From: Acidimicrobiaceae bacterium
GTDB taxonomy: Bacteria; Actinomycetota; Acidimicrobiia; Acidimicrobiales; RAAP-2
DNA: 53,718 bases
Direction of reading: 5' to 3'
Assembly (NCBI GenBank): GCA_003133685.1
Contig: PKYQ01000009.1
Span: 75,638-129,355 of the forward strand
Position 1 is the first letter of the stretch; every line of letters starts with the position of its first letter. Positions 24,189 to 32,343 of the stretch are shown here, in pieces. The translations under genes and the position numbers were made by a program. The notes under the pieces were generated by a model. The model searched no databases and was not told where the DNA came from. It saw nothing but the letters and a program-made list of their open reading frames with translations.

Positions 24189-25136
24189 TTATTCCACTCG
24201 CAGGACGACTTTGCCGAACTTGCCAGGTCGCGCGAAGTATTCGTAGGCCTGGGCCACCTCTTCTAACGCGAAGCTTTGCGCCACCGGTACGCGAACCTCT
24301 CCGGTACGCCATCGAGGGATCAGCGTCTGACTGACTCGATCGGCGACCTCACCTTTTTCCTTACGCGAACGCGAGCGCAACGTCGAACCGGTCAAGGTCG
24401 AACGAGTGCCCATGAACGCTCGCAGGTCGATGTCGACGCGGCTACCGCGGCCGGAAATACCGATGACGACGACGCGTGCGAAGGGATTGAGAAGTCCTTG
24501 GGCGACGCCCAAATGTGCCGCACCGACGAGTTCGAGGATGACGTCAACGCGTCCGATCTCACCAACCCGCTCAAGCGTGACGGTCTCGTCGGCGCCGCAC
24601 TCGCGAAGCCGTTCGTGGTGCTCAATTGTTCGAGTGACACCGATCACGTGCGCGCCGAGCGCGTGCGCGATCTGCACTGCGGCGATACCGACGCCGCCGG
24701 TCGCGCCAGAGATCAACACGCGTTCGCCGACACTGAGGTGACCCTGGGTCACGAGCGCGTCGTGGGCGGTCGTGAAGGCTTCGGGGAAGCCCCCCGCCTG
24801 AACCCAACTGACGTGATCCGGTACGAAGAGCAGATGTTCACTCGGCACGAGGCAGTGGGTCGCCTGGGCGCCGCCTCCGACGATCGCGCAGACCCTGCGC
24901 CCGAGGAGTGGTTCGTGCACGCGTTCGCCCACCGCGCTCACGACGCCGGCCAGTTCCATTCCGGGCACGTCCGCGGGCCAGCCCTCGGGCGCGGGGTAGT
25001 GGCCGTCGCGTTGCATGAGGTCGGCCGCGTTGATCCCGGCACCCCGCACCGCGACCACGACGTCATGGGGACCGGGATTGGGCGTCTCTCGCTCTTGGAC
25101 TTCGAGATTCCCATCACGGATGACGACGCAGCGCAT
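24189..25136 (-). CDS. NADPH:quinone oxidoreductase, zinc-independent MDR
   Basis: A 315-residue medium-chain dehydrogenase/reductase. The N-terminal GroES-like domain has GINAADLMQRDGHYPAPEGWP, which is typical of quinone oxidoreductases. The nucleotide-binding fold has ISGATGGVGIAAVQIAHALGA. Structural and catalytic zinc ligands are absent, as in the QOR branch. It should use NADPH to reduce quinones or enone substrates. TAGGCT lies six bases before the ATG with no Shine-Dalgarno. The gene is divergent from the peroxidase gene across 52 bases, so the two redox functions may respond together. Confidence 0.87.
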   Translation of the reverse strand: MRCVVIRDGNLEVQERETPNPGPHDVVVAVRGAGINAADLMQRDGHYPAPEGWPADVPGMELAGVVSAVGERVHEPLLGRRVCAIVGGGAQATHCLVPSEHLLFVPDHVSWVQAGGFPEAFTTAHDALVTQGHLSVGERVLISGATGGVGIAAVQIAHALGAHVIGVTRTIEHHERLRECGADETVTLERVGEIGRVDVILELVGAAHLGVAQGLLNPFARVVVIGISGRGSRVDIDLRAFMGTRSTLTGSTLRSRSRKEKGEVADRVSQTLIPRWRTGEVRVPVAQSFALEEVAQAYEYFARPGKFGKVVLRVE

Positions 25137-25142
25137 CCGTGC

Positions 25143-25182
25143 AGCCTACGACGCGCCACGTTTCGAGTCGGGCCGTTAGTGT
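25143..25182. promoter_or_regulatory. Divergent leaderless promoters of qor-like and gpx-like genes
   Basis: TAGGCT on the minus strand (25148-25143) lies six bases before ATG 25136. TAGTGT on the plus strand (25177-25182) lies six bases before ATG 25189. Both start codons are predicted transcription starts. Confidence 0.5.
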
Positions 25183-25188
25183 CGCGGA

Positions 25189-25671
25189 ATGACCATTTAT
25201 GACATCCCCGTTCACAGCCTTGACGGCGAGGCGAGTTCGTTGGCGCCCTACGCCGGCAAGACCGTTCTCGTCGTCAACGTCGCCTCCAAGTGCGGTCTCA
25301 CGCCGCAGTATGAAGGACTCGAACAGTTGCAAAAGACCTACGAGGACCGCGGTTTTAGCGTGGTCGGCTTTCCGTGCAATCAGTTCGCGGGACAAGAGCC
25401 GGGAACGGCCGAGGAGATCCAGACGTTCTGTTCGACGACGTACGGCGTGACCTTCCCTCTCTTCGAGAAGATCGACGTCAACGGTGAGGACCAGAGTCCA
25501 ATCTACGCCGAGTTGAATAAGACCGCGGACGCCGAGGGCTACTCCGGTGACATCCGATGGAACTTCGAGAAGTTCCTCATCGCCCCCGACGCCTCGGTGC
25601 AACGCTTTGCGCCCACGGTGACGCCGGAAGACCCGATCCTCGTGGGCGCGATCGAAGCGATACTCAGCTAA
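25189..25671 (+). CDS. Glutathione-peroxidase-family thiol peroxidase
   Basis: A 160-residue peroxidase of the GPx family. The peroxidatic cysteine is C35 (NVASKCGLTPQYEGL), with cysteine in place of selenocysteine. The other catalytic residues are present: Gln in FPCNQFAGQEPG and Trp-Asn in IRWNFEKFLI (W124, N125). A further C81 matches the resolving cysteine of thioredoxin-dependent members. Thioredoxin is therefore the more likely reductant than glutathione, which actinobacteria mostly lack. It detoxifies peroxides in the cytoplasm. The stop codon overlaps that of the convergent acetyltransferase gene. Confidence 0.9.
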   Translation: MTIYDIPVHSLDGEASSLAPYAGKTVLVVNVASKCGLTPQYEGLEQLQKTYEDRGFSVVGFPCNQFAGQEPGTAEEIQTFCSTTYGVTFPLFEKIDVNGEDQSPIYAELNKTADAEGYSGDIRWNFEKFLIAPDASVQRFAPTVTPEDPILVGAIEAILS

Positions 25672-26597
25672 CCGAGTCCGATCGTGCGGTGCAGTCGCAC
25701 GAAGGTCGCTTCGAATCCATACTCCAACCAGTAGTTCCTCGCCCGACGATTCGTCACGCGCCAATTCGTCTCCACGAACTCGAAACCGGCGTTACGCGCG
25801 TCGCGCAGCGCCGCGTCGACCATCGCCGTCCCGACGCCGAGGTGTCGATGTTGCGCGTCGACGGTGACCGCGCTCAGGTGCAACGTGTGCTCGAACGACC
25901 CACGACGATGCGGAAGCGGAAAGGTGATGCATTGAGCGATGGCGCCGCCGTCGAACTCGGCGATGTAGTGATGCACTTCGGGATCGTCGAGCGTCTCGAG
26001 GAGGTCCTCGCGTTTTGACGAGTGATCGAGTCCGATCGAGAAGCTCGGACCGACGCGCTGGACCGCGTCGAGCTCGTCATCGAGGGCCACCGCGATGTCG
26101 ATGTCCTCGATGCCACCACGACGAAGGAAGTAACCCTCGGGCAGCGAGTGATCGTCGCGATCATCGAGTCGCAGCACGCCGCGCATATGCATGCGCGCGA
26201 AGCCCATCTCGTACCAGGGTTGGGTCGAGGTGATGTCGTCGATTGTCCAGACGTAGTGCTCGAGGGCGCCCCGCTCGATCCACGTCGCGCCGGCCGCGCT
26301 GTAGAGGTCGCTCAGAATGTCGGTGTTGTCGAAGGACGCGCCGTCCGGTCCGATCCACACACCGTTGCCGTAAATCTCATTTTCCAACAGCGCGCCGTAG
26401 AGGTGACCGACGATCGCACCGTCCTGGTCGGCGACCCACGATTGATCCGTCGCTTGATGGAGCGAATCGGAGAGGAGTTGCGTCGAAAGCACCGGATTCA
26501 CCAGAGGCTGGAGATGTGCGTCGAGTGCCAATCGATCGACAATGCGCGCCACGACAAGTTCGACGTCAGCCGGTTCGAGTGGGCGGATGGTCGTCAT
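25668..26597 (-). CDS. GNAT acetyltransferase with two GNAT-like halves
   Basis: A 309-residue protein. The C-terminal half carries a clear acetyl-CoA-binding motif (AVTVDAQHRHLGVGTAMVDAALRDARNAG, about residues 245-272) and ends with the usual NYWLEYGFE. The N-terminal half has the same overall strand-helix pattern (DVELVVARIVDRLALD, then IVGHLYGALLEN) with a degenerate motif, so it is probably a fused, non-catalytic copy. Substrate unknown. TAGGGT lies six bases before the ATG. The gene is divergent from the HAD gene with only 38 bases between the starts. Confidence 0.78.
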   Translation of the reverse strand: MTTIRPLEPADVELVVARIVDRLALDAHLQPLVNPVLSTQLLSDSLHQATDQSWVADQDGAIVGHLYGALLENEIYGNGVWIGPDGASFDNTDILSDLYSAAGATWIERGALEHYVWTIDDITSTQPWYEMGFARMHMRGVLRLDDRDDHSLPEGYFLRRGGIEDIDIAVALDDELDAVQRVGPSFSIGLDHSSKREDLLETLDDPEVHHYIAEFDGGAIAQCITFPLPHRRGSFEHTLHLSAVTVDAQHRHLGVGTAMVDAALRDARNAGFEFVETNWRVTNRRARNYWLEYGFEATFVRLHRTIGLG

Positions 26598-26603
26598 GAG
26601 TTC

Positions 26604-26629
26604 ACCCTACGTGTCACGTGTGCCAGAGT
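26604..26629. promoter_or_regulatory. Divergent leaderless promoters (GNAT / HAD)
   Basis: TAGGGT on the minus strand (26609-26604) is six bases before ATG 26597. CAGAGT (26624-26629) is six bases before GTG 26636. The whole intergenic space is 38 bases, too short for untranslated leaders plus two separate promoters. Confidence 0.45.
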
Positions 26630-26635
26630 TGCCGG

Positions 26636-27295
26636 GTGAGTATCGCGGCAACTCTGTTCGACATGGACGGTCTGTTGATCGATTCCGAGATCTTGTGGCA
26701 TAAGGCCGAAGTCGAAATATTCGGCTCCCTCGGCGTACCGCTCTTCGAGAACTCAAGTCGTTCGACCAAGGGCGTGTTCGTGAATGAAGTCGTGGAGTAC
26801 TGGTTCGCGCGCTATCCCTGGAGCGAACCGAGCAACGAAGAGGTCGTCGACATGCTCCTCGAGCGCGTCGGATCGCTCGTCGAATTGGAGGGACGACTTC
26901 TACCCGGAGCGGTTCGCGCGATCGATCTCACGAGTGAACGGGGTCCGGTCGCCCTCGCCAGTTCCACTCCGCTGGCCTTGATCAATCGCTGCCTTGATCA
27001 CTTCGACCTCTCCGGTCGATTCGCGTCCGTTCATTCGGCGGAATTTGAGCCGTACGGCAAGCCGCACCCCGGCGTCTTTCTCACCGCCGCGGCCTCATTG
27101 GGCATGGAGCCGTCGCGCTGTCTGGTCTTCGAGGACTCCACCGTGGGCGTCATCGCCGCGAGGGCGGCGAGCATGAGCGTCGTCGCCGTGCCGACGCCCG
27201 AGGACCGTTGCGAGGTCGAGTTCCTCCTGGCTGATCTGGTGTTGGATTCGCTGGACGACCTGTCGCCGCAATGGCTCGACGAGCGCTTCGCCTAG
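26636..27295 (+). CDS. HAD phosphatase, hexitol/2-deoxyglucose-6-P type
   Basis: A 219-residue HAD subfamily IA hydrolase. Motif I is FDMDGLLIDSE, with nucleophile and acid Asp spaced by M. ASSTPLALINRCL is motif II, KPHPGVFLTAAASLGM motif III, and VFEDSTVGVIAA motif IV. The chain closely resembles E. coli YniC/HxpB, which dephosphorylates hexitol- and 2-deoxyglucose-6-phosphates. GTG 26636 is preferred over GTG 26618 because it begins right at the fold and has a CAGAGT element six bases upstream. The stop overlaps that of the convergent acetyltransferase. Confidence 0.82.
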   Translation: MSIAATLFDMDGLLIDSEILWHKAEVEIFGSLGVPLFENSSRSTKGVFVNEVVEYWFARYPWSEPSNEEVVDMLLERVGSLVELEGRLLPGAVRAIDLTSERGPVALASSTPLALINRCLDHFDLSGRFASVHSAEFEPYGKPHPGVFLTAAASLGMEPSRCLVFEDSTVGVIAARAASMSVVAVPTPEDRCEVEFLLADLVLDSLDDLSPQWLDERFA

Positions 27296-27765
27296 AGGAC
27301 CTTCATAAACCAGTGGGCCTGCGGATGGCAGAAGACGCCGTCCGGGTATTGGTCGATCTCGGTCCAACCATTTGACCGATACAGCGCCAGCGCTTCGGGC
27401 TGGGCGGGGCCCGTTTCGAGATACAGCGTCAGATATCCGAGTTCTCTCGCGCGCGATTCGATCTCTTTCATAAGTACCAGACCGATGCCCTCTCGACGGA
27501 GATCCGGTCGCACCCACAGGCGTTTCACTTCCGCGAAGTGGAGATCGGGGTCCGCGATCGAGCGAAGTCCGACGCCACCCACGAGGTGACGATCGTGTCG
27601 CGCAACGAGAAAGATCCCCTGCGGTGGTCGCAACTCGTCAACACTCAGGTGCTGGTTGTCGCCGTCGCCGCCGTAGCGCTGCTGGAGTTCGTCACTCGCC
27701 GCGTGCACGATGGCGAGAGCGCCGCTCGTGTCAACGGATTCGGCAACGACGGTGATGGGAATCAC
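27292..27765 (-). CDS. GNAT-family N-acetyltransferase
   Basis: A 157-residue single-domain acetyltransferase. The acetyl-CoA motif is VRPDLRREGIGLVLMKEIESRARELG at about residues 88-113, followed by LYLETGPAQPEALALYRSNGWTEI. Substrate is not predictable; homologues acetylate small amines or protein N-termini. The GTG start has TACGAT six bases upstream. It is divergent from ileS (73 bases between starts) and overlaps the convergent HAD gene by four bases at the stop codons. Confidence 0.85.
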   Translation of the reverse strand: MIPITVVAESVDTSGALAIVHAASDELQQRYGGDGDNQHLSVDELRPPQGIFLVARHDRHLVGGVGLRSIADPDLHFAEVKRLWVRPDLRREGIGLVLMKEIESRARELGYLTLYLETGPAQPEALALYRSNGWTEIDQYPDGVFCHPQAHWFMKVL

Positions 27766-27771
27766 GTGGAC

Positions 27772-27812
27772 ATCGTAGGGGTCGGTTCAAAGCGCATTGG
27801 CGGTTCAGTACG
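27772..27812. promoter_or_regulatory. Divergent -10 elements between GNAT gene and ileS
   Basis: TACGAT on the minus strand (27777-27772) lies six bases before GTG 27765. The same hexamer on the plus strand (27809-27814 region) could serve ileS, giving a leader of about 20 bases that contains GAAGGAGA. Coordinates of the second site are approximate. Confidence 0.4.
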
Positions 27813-27838
27813 ATGTGATGACTCTTTGAAGGAGATTT

Positions 27839-30800
27839 GTGTTTCGCCCCGTCAGCGCCGAACTTGATTTTGTGGCTCTCGAAGAAGCCGAATTGGCCCG
27901 CTGGCGGACGAACGACGTCTTCGCGCGATCCATGAAACACCGAGAGGGCGCCGAGCCCTGGGTCTTCTACGAGGGCCCGCCCACCGCGAACGGCAAGCCC
28001 GGTCTCCATCACGTGTGGGCGCGTGTCTACAAGGACCTCTTCTGTCGTTACCAAACGATGCAGGGCCGTTACGTCGCTCGTCGCGCCGGTTGGGACACCC
28101 ACGGTCTCCCGGTCGAAGTCCAGGTGGAGAAGCAACTCGGCATCTCGGGGAAGAAGGCCATCGTCGAACAGGTCGGCATCGAGGAGTTCACGCGCCTGTG
28201 CCGTGAATCGGTCCTCACCTTCGTCGGCGAATTCGAACGTCTCACCGAACGCATCGGGTACTGGACTGACATGGAGCACGCGTACTACACGTTCCATTCG
28301 GAATACGTCGAGTCGGTGTGGTGGCATCTTCAACAACTCTTCGAACATGGTCTCTTGTACGAGGACCTCAAGGTGATCCCGTACTGTCCTCGTTGCGGCA
28401 CGGCGCTCTCCAGTCACGAGTTGGGACAGCCGGAGGTCTACACCGACGAAGTCGACGAGAGTGCGTACGTCCGATTCTTGATCACCGACGCCGACGCACA
28501 CGACCTCGCCGGCGCGACGCACCTCGCCGTGTGGACGACGACACCCTGGACGCTGCTCTCGAACGTGGCGGTCGCCGTCAATCCCGAGATCACCTACGCG
28601 CTGGTCGACGGCACGATTGTGGCGGCCGAACTCGTCGAATCGGTCTTCGGCGCCAGCGTCACGCCGAGCGCGACGTTCCCCGGCAGCGCCTTGGCCGGCG
28701 TGCACTACGAACGTCCGTTTACGGACGCCAAGTTGCCCGCGGACGCCGACGCCTGTTACGTCGTGCTCGCGGACTACGTGACGATCGAAGAAGGCACCGG
28801 GCTCGTCCATCAGGCGCCGGCCTTTGGCGAGATCGACCGTCAGGTGGCGCGCGACCACGGACTGCCAACGATCAATCCCGTCGGACCGGACGGCAAGTTC
28901 ACGGCCGAGATCTCGTGGCTCGAAGGTCGCGACGTGCGCGACGCGAACCACGACATCAATGACGAGTTGGAGCGGCGCGGCGCCCTGATTCGACGACTGG
29001 ATTACAACCACTCGTTGCCGCACTGCTGGCGCTGCGGGACGGTCCTCATTTACTGGGGCAAACCCAGTTGGTACGTCGCGACGAGTAAGTTTCGCGAGCA
29101 GATGCTCGCCGAGAACGCGACCATCGACTGGCACCCCGAGCACATTCGTGACGGCCGCTTCGGCAACTGGTTGGACAACAACGTCGACTGGGCGCTCTCT
29201 CGCGATCGCTTCTGGGGAACCCCACTGCCCATCTGGCGTTGCCCCGATGATCACTTCACGTGCGTCGGCTCGCTCGCGGAGCTCTCGGCACTGGCCGGAC
29301 GCGAACTCGGCGACCTAGACCCGCACCGTCCGGCGATCGATGAGGTCGTCGTGCCCTGTCGAACGTGCGCTAAAGAGGCCCGCCGGGAGGAGCCGGTCAT
29401 CGACGCCTGGTTCGACGCTGGTTCGATGCCGGCGGCGCAGGTCGGCTATCCGCACGTTGAAGGCAGCGCGGAGGCGATGCAGTTCCCGGCCCAGCTGATC
29501 GTCGAGGCGATCGACCAGACGCGCGGTTGGTTCTACACGCTGCTGGCGGTGAATACCTTGGTCTTTGGCGCGAAACCGTACGAGCACGTGTTGTGCCTCG
29601 GTCACATCGTCGACGAGAACGGCAAGAAGATGAGTAAGTCAGTTGGCAACGTCATCGACCCGTGGGAGGTGTTGAACACCCGCGGCGCTGATCCGTTGCG
29701 CTGGTGGATGTTCTCCCAGGGCTCGCCGTGGACCTCGACGCGCACGAGCCTCAGCGCCATCGACGCGTCGCTTCGCGAGACACTCGCCACGCTCTGGAAT
29801 ACCTTCAGTTTCTTTACCCTCTACGCCTCGATCAACAACTTTGATCCGACGGACCCGGAGATTCCCGCGCCCGAGGAGCGCGCCGCGATCGACCAGTGGA
29901 TCCTCTCTCGTCTCGAGTGTGTGACGGTTGCGGTCACGAGTGCGCTCGACGGTTACGAGCCCCTCGGAGGTACGAACGCGCTGAGCGAACTGATCGACGA
30001 CCTGTCGAACTGGTACGTGCGACGAACGCGTCGGCGCTTCTGGCGTACCGATCCCAACGCGCCTCGCTCCGATTCCCTGGCCGCGCAGGCGACACTGTTG
30101 GACGTCTTGCAACGAGTGACGTTTCTCCTGGCACCGTTCTGTCCCTTCGTCGCCGAACGTCTCTACGCCGAACTGTTCGACGTCGAAGCGACGGATTCAG
30201 TGCACTTGGCCGACTGGCCCTCCGGTGAGCCGGAGCGTCGAAACGTCGGGCTCGAAGAGTCGATGGCCGTAGCGCGACGATTGACGTCGCTTGGTCGCGC
30301 GGCGCGCGCCGAGGCAGGCGTGAAAGTGCGCCAGCCGCTGGCGCGAGCCTTGGTATTCCTTCCGTCGAACTCCGCGACTCCGCCCGCCGGGGTGGTGGAG
30401 GACGAACTCAACGTCGATCACTTGGAGTACGCGACGGACCTCGCGAACGTGTTGTCCTTCGAATTGGTGCCGAATTTCCGCACCGTCGGTCCGCGACTCG
30501 GAGAGGCGGTGAAGGAGTTGAAGCCGGCGCTGGCATCGTTGGACTCCGTCGCCGCCGCCGAGACGCTCGAATCGGGCGGATCGATCAGCGTCTCGCTCTC
30601 TTCGGGAACGTTTGAATTGGCTGCAGACGACATCGAACTACGGGTGAAGGGACAGGACGGCTACGCCGTTTCGCGCGACGGAGGTGAGGTCATCGCCCTC
30701 GACTTGACGCTGACCGACGAACTGCGTCGTCGCGGGTTTCTTCGCGACGTCATTCGCCAGGTGCAGGACCTGCGCAAGAACTCCGGACTCGACGTCGCCG

Positions 30801-30970
30801 ATCGCATCGTGCTCCACGTCTCGGGCATTGACGACCTCGCCGACGGCTTCGCGATGTTGGCGAGCGAAGTGTTGGCCGTCGAAGTCATTACGGGGACGGG
30901 CTGGGGCGATGGAACGGTGTTAGAGCTCGACGATGATCGCGACGCGAGGGCCTGGGTCGCGAAGGCCTAA
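27839..30970 (+). CDS. ileS: Isoleucyl-tRNA synthetase, long (type 2)
   Basis: A 1043-residue class I synthetase. The HIGH-equivalent is GLHHV in EGPPTANGKPGLHHVWARVYKD near residue 60, and KMSKS occurs as KKMSKSVGN near residue 600. A CPRCGTALSSHEL zinc-knuckle-like element lies in the editing-region insert. Length and the PTANGKPGLHH form mark it as the eukaryote/archaea-like IleRS2 branch, which often tolerates mupirocin. It charges tRNA-Ile and edits valine. The GTG start follows a GAAGGAGA ribosome-binding site. The 73-base upstream gap is too short for the T-box leader often found before ileS in Gram-positive bacteria. The stop overlaps the convergent MarR gene. Confidence 0.96.
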   Translation: MFRPVSAELDFVALEEAELARWRTNDVFARSMKHREGAEPWVFYEGPPTANGKPGLHHVWARVYKDLFCRYQTMQGRYVARRAGWDTHGLPVEVQVEKQLGISGKKAIVEQVGIEEFTRLCRESVLTFVGEFERLTERIGYWTDMEHAYYTFHSEYVESVWWHLQQLFEHGLLYEDLKVIPYCPRCGTALSSHELGQPEVYTDEVDESAYVRFLITDADAHDLAGATHLAVWTTTPWTLLSNVAVAVNPEITYALVDGTIVAAELVESVFGASVTPSATFPGSALAGVHYERPFTDAKLPADADACYVVLADYVTIEEGTGLVHQAPAFGEIDRQVARDHGLPTINPVGPDGKFTAEISWLEGRDVRDANHDINDELERRGALIRRLDYNHSLPHCWRCGTVLIYWGKPSWYVATSKFREQMLAENATIDWHPEHIRDGRFGNWLDNNVDWALSRDRFWGTPLPIWRCPDDHFTCVGSLAELSALAGRELGDLDPHRPAIDEVVVPCRTCAKEARREEPVIDAWFDAGSMPAAQVGYPHVEGSAEAMQFPAQLIVEAIDQTRGWFYTLLAVNTLVFGAKPYEHVLCLGHIVDENGKKMSKSVGNVIDPWEVLNTRGADPLRWWMFSQGSPWTSTRTSLSAIDASLRETLATLWNTFSFFTLYASINNFDPTDPEIPAPEERAAIDQWILSRLECVTVAVTSALDGYEPLGGTNALSELIDDLSNWYVRRTRRRFWRTDPNAPRSDSLAAQATLLDVLQRVTFLLAPFCPFVAERLYAELFDVEATDSVHLADWPSGEPERRNVGLEESMAVARRLTSLGRAARAEAGVKVRQPLARALVFLPSNSATPPAGVVEDELNVDHLEYATDLANVLSFELVPNFRTVGPRLGEAVKELKPALASLDSVAAAETLESGGSISVSLSSGTFELAADDIELRVKGQDGYAVSRDGGEVIALDLTLTDELRRRGFLRDVIRQVQDLRKNSGLDVADRIVLHVSGIDDLADGFAMLASEVLAVEVITGTGWGDGTVLELDDDRDARAWVAKA

Positions 30971-31425
30971 CGCGACGAGTTGAGTTTCGTCAATAGCGAC
31001 GCGAGCGTGACTCGTTCGCTCTCGGTCAGTTGCTTGGCGAGGCTCTCGTTGAGATATTCGAGGTGGACGTTGAGCGCCTCATCCAATTTTGCGTTACCGG
31101 CGTCGGTGATGGCAACGTGAATGGCGCGGCGATCACTCGGACAACTCTGGCGCGCGACGAGTCCGGCCTCCTCGATTCGGTCGACGAGTCTGGTCGTGCC
31201 GCCGCTCGAGTGCACGATCGCCTCAGCGATCTCATTCATCTTCAAGCGACCGTCCGGGGAACGGCGCAACTGCAAGAGCACGTCGAACCAGGCGAGGGGG
31301 ATTTCGCATTCGGCTTCCAACTCAAGTCCCAGACTGCGCGAGAGTCGGGCGTTGGTTTCGAGCAAAAGTCCGAAGAGTTGGACCTTCTCATCTCCGGAGG
31401 GGCAGGTGCGGGTCACAGTACTCAT
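30967..31425 (-). CDS. MarR-family transcriptional regulator
   Basis: A 152-residue winged helix-turn-helix protein. The recognition region is KMNEIAEAIVHSSGGTTRLVDRIEEAGLV (about residues 60-88), followed by the wing with the conserved acidic-arginine SCPSDRRAIHVAITDAG. It should bind a palindrome as a dimer and respond to a small ligand or oxidant. It is divergent from the YceI gene; an imperfect palindrome covering the -35 of that gene (31460-31476) is a good candidate operator. TATGAT lies six bases before its own ATG, so its message is probably leaderless. Confidence 0.88.
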   Translation of the reverse strand: MSTVTRTCPSGDEKVQLFGLLLETNARLSRSLGLELEAECEIPLAWFDVLLQLRRSPDGRLKMNEIAEAIVHSSGGTTRLVDRIEEAGLVARQSCPSDRRAIHVAITDAGNAKLDEALNVHLEYLNESLAKQLTESERVTLASLLTKLNSSR

Positions 31426-31431
31426 GGGAGA

Positions 31432-31437
31432 ATCATA
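31432..31437 (-). promoter_or_regulatory. -10 of leaderless MarR promoter
   Basis: TATGAT on the minus strand, six bases before the ATG at 31425. Confidence 0.5.
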
Positions 31438-31459
31438 GCATATAGTTCGTCTAACAATT

Positions 31460-31476
31460 ACTGCTTGACAAGTAGT
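31460..31476. promoter_or_regulatory. Candidate MarR operator
   Basis: ACTGCTTG-A-CAAGTAGT is an inverted repeat matching at 7 of 8 paired positions. It covers the TTGACA -35 of the YceI promoter. A further CAAGTA half-site lies at 31485. Confidence 0.5.
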
Positions 31477-31494
31477 TGTATAGGCAAGTATGCT
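31465..31494 (+). promoter_or_regulatory. Sigma-70-type promoter of the YceI gene
   Basis: TTGACA (31465-31470), an 18-base spacer and TATGCT (31489-31494). Start is expected near 31501, giving a 35-base leader with AACAGGAGA. Confidence 0.65.
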
Positions 31495-31535
31495 GGCAGG
31501 AGCACAGTAAGTGTCTAGAAAACAGGAGATTCGAA

Positions 31536-32108
31536 ATGACCAATTCCCCCACCACAGAGGTTGTCACCAGCAACCTGCCCACCGCCGGTACCTACAACAT
31601 CGACGCCGTCCACTCGACCGTTGGCTTCGTTGCCCGTCACCTCGTGGCCTCCAAGGTCCGCGGCCGATTCACCGATTTCACCGGTGTGATCAACATTGGC
31701 GACACCCCCGAGAGCTCGAGCGTCGAGGCGACCGTCCAAGCCGCCAGCATCACGACTGACAACGAGATGCGCGACGCGCACCTTAAGAGCCCGGACTTCC
31801 TCGAGTTCGAGACCTACCCGACGTTGTCGCTTAAGTCGACCAAGGTCAGCGCGAAGGGCGACGACTTTGAGGTCGTCGCTGACCTCACGGTCAAGGGCAT
31901 CACGAAGTCCGTCACGTTCGACCTCGAGTACCTCGGTACCGGTCCTTCGATGACCCCCGGCGTCTCCGTCACCGGTTTTGAGGCCAACGCGGAGTTCGAC
32001 CGTCGTGATTTCGGAATCACCTTCGGCAGTTCGCTGGAGAACGGCGCCCTGGTCGTCGGCAACAAGATCGTGATCGAGCTCGCCGTCGAGGCGCACCAAG
32101 CGATCTAA
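31536..32108 (+). CDS. YceI-family protein
   Basis: A 190-residue YceI-like lipocalin-fold protein. The hallmark opening is GTYNIDAVHSTVGFVARHLVASKVRGRFTDF, and DAHLKSPDFLEFETYPTLSLKSTKV is equally typical. The family binds long isoprenoids such as octaprenyl lipids. No signal peptide is present, so it is cytoplasmic here. An upstream in-frame ATG exists, but ATG 31536 follows AACAGGAGA and a clear promoter. It is divergent from a MarR-type gene, which probably represses it. The transcript ends in a strong terminator. Confidence 0.93.
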   Translation: MTNSPTTEVVTSNLPTAGTYNIDAVHSTVGFVARHLVASKVRGRFTDFTGVINIGDTPESSSVEATVQAASITTDNEMRDAHLKSPDFLEFETYPTLSLKSTKVSAKGDDFEVVADLTVKGITKSVTFDLEYLGTGPSMTPGVSVTGFEANAEFDRRDFGITFGSSLENGALVVGNKIVIELAVEAHQAI

Positions 32109-32123
32109 GCAATCACCTGAGTT

Positions 32124-32154
32124 AAAACGCCGGGGACTACGTCCCCGGCGTTTT
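32124..32154 (+). terminator. Rho-independent terminator after YceI gene
   Basis: AAAACGCCGGGGAC (32124-32137), a three-base loop, then its exact complement ending in TTTT (32141-32154). This is the cleanest intrinsic terminator in the window together with the ilv attenuator. Confidence 0.9.
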
Positions 32155-32171
32155 GCTCGTTACGATGGGTT

Positions 32172-32294
32172 ATGGCTGAAAACCGGAAGGGCAAGGGCGT
32201 CAAGTCCACGATCGGAGTGCTGGGCGCCTTGGCCTCGATCATCTCGGTGTGGTGGTTCGCCCTTCGCCCGCGCCGTAAACCGCGAGACGAGTAA
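32172..32294 (+). CDS. Small single-helix membrane protein (40 residues)
   Basis: A short ATG frame encodes a basic N-terminus (MAENRKGKGVKS), one hydrophobic helix (TIGVLGALASIISVWWFALR) and a charged tail ending RRKPRDE. It follows the terminator of the YceI gene and precedes an MFS gene by 49 bases. TACGAT sits five bases before the ATG, so it would have its own leaderless promoter. The positive-inside pattern on both ends and the compact fit between transcription signals support a real gene. I do not recognise a family and cannot give a function; a membrane-protein partner role is only a guess. Confidence 0.6.
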   Translation: MAENRKGKGVKSTIGVLGALASIISVWWFALRPRRKPRDE

Positions 32295-32331
32295 TCCGCT
32301 GACGCGAGCGATTCGCGACGACACCGACCGT

Positions 32332-32337
32332 TAGCGT
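32332..32337 (+). promoter_or_regulatory. -10 of leaderless MFS promoter
   Basis: TAGCGT, six bases before the ATG at 32344. Confidence 0.5.
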
Positions 32338-32343
32338 TACGAG

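Noticed and set aside
27766-27838. Possible T-box riboswitch before ileS
   Set aside because: The gap is only 73 bases and contains neither the T-box sequence nor an antiterminator; too short for the element.
27731-29254. 507-codon open frame on the minus strand across ileS
   Set aside because: Antisense to the conserved ileS catalytic region, with no recognisable motif and no promoter or ribosome-binding site.
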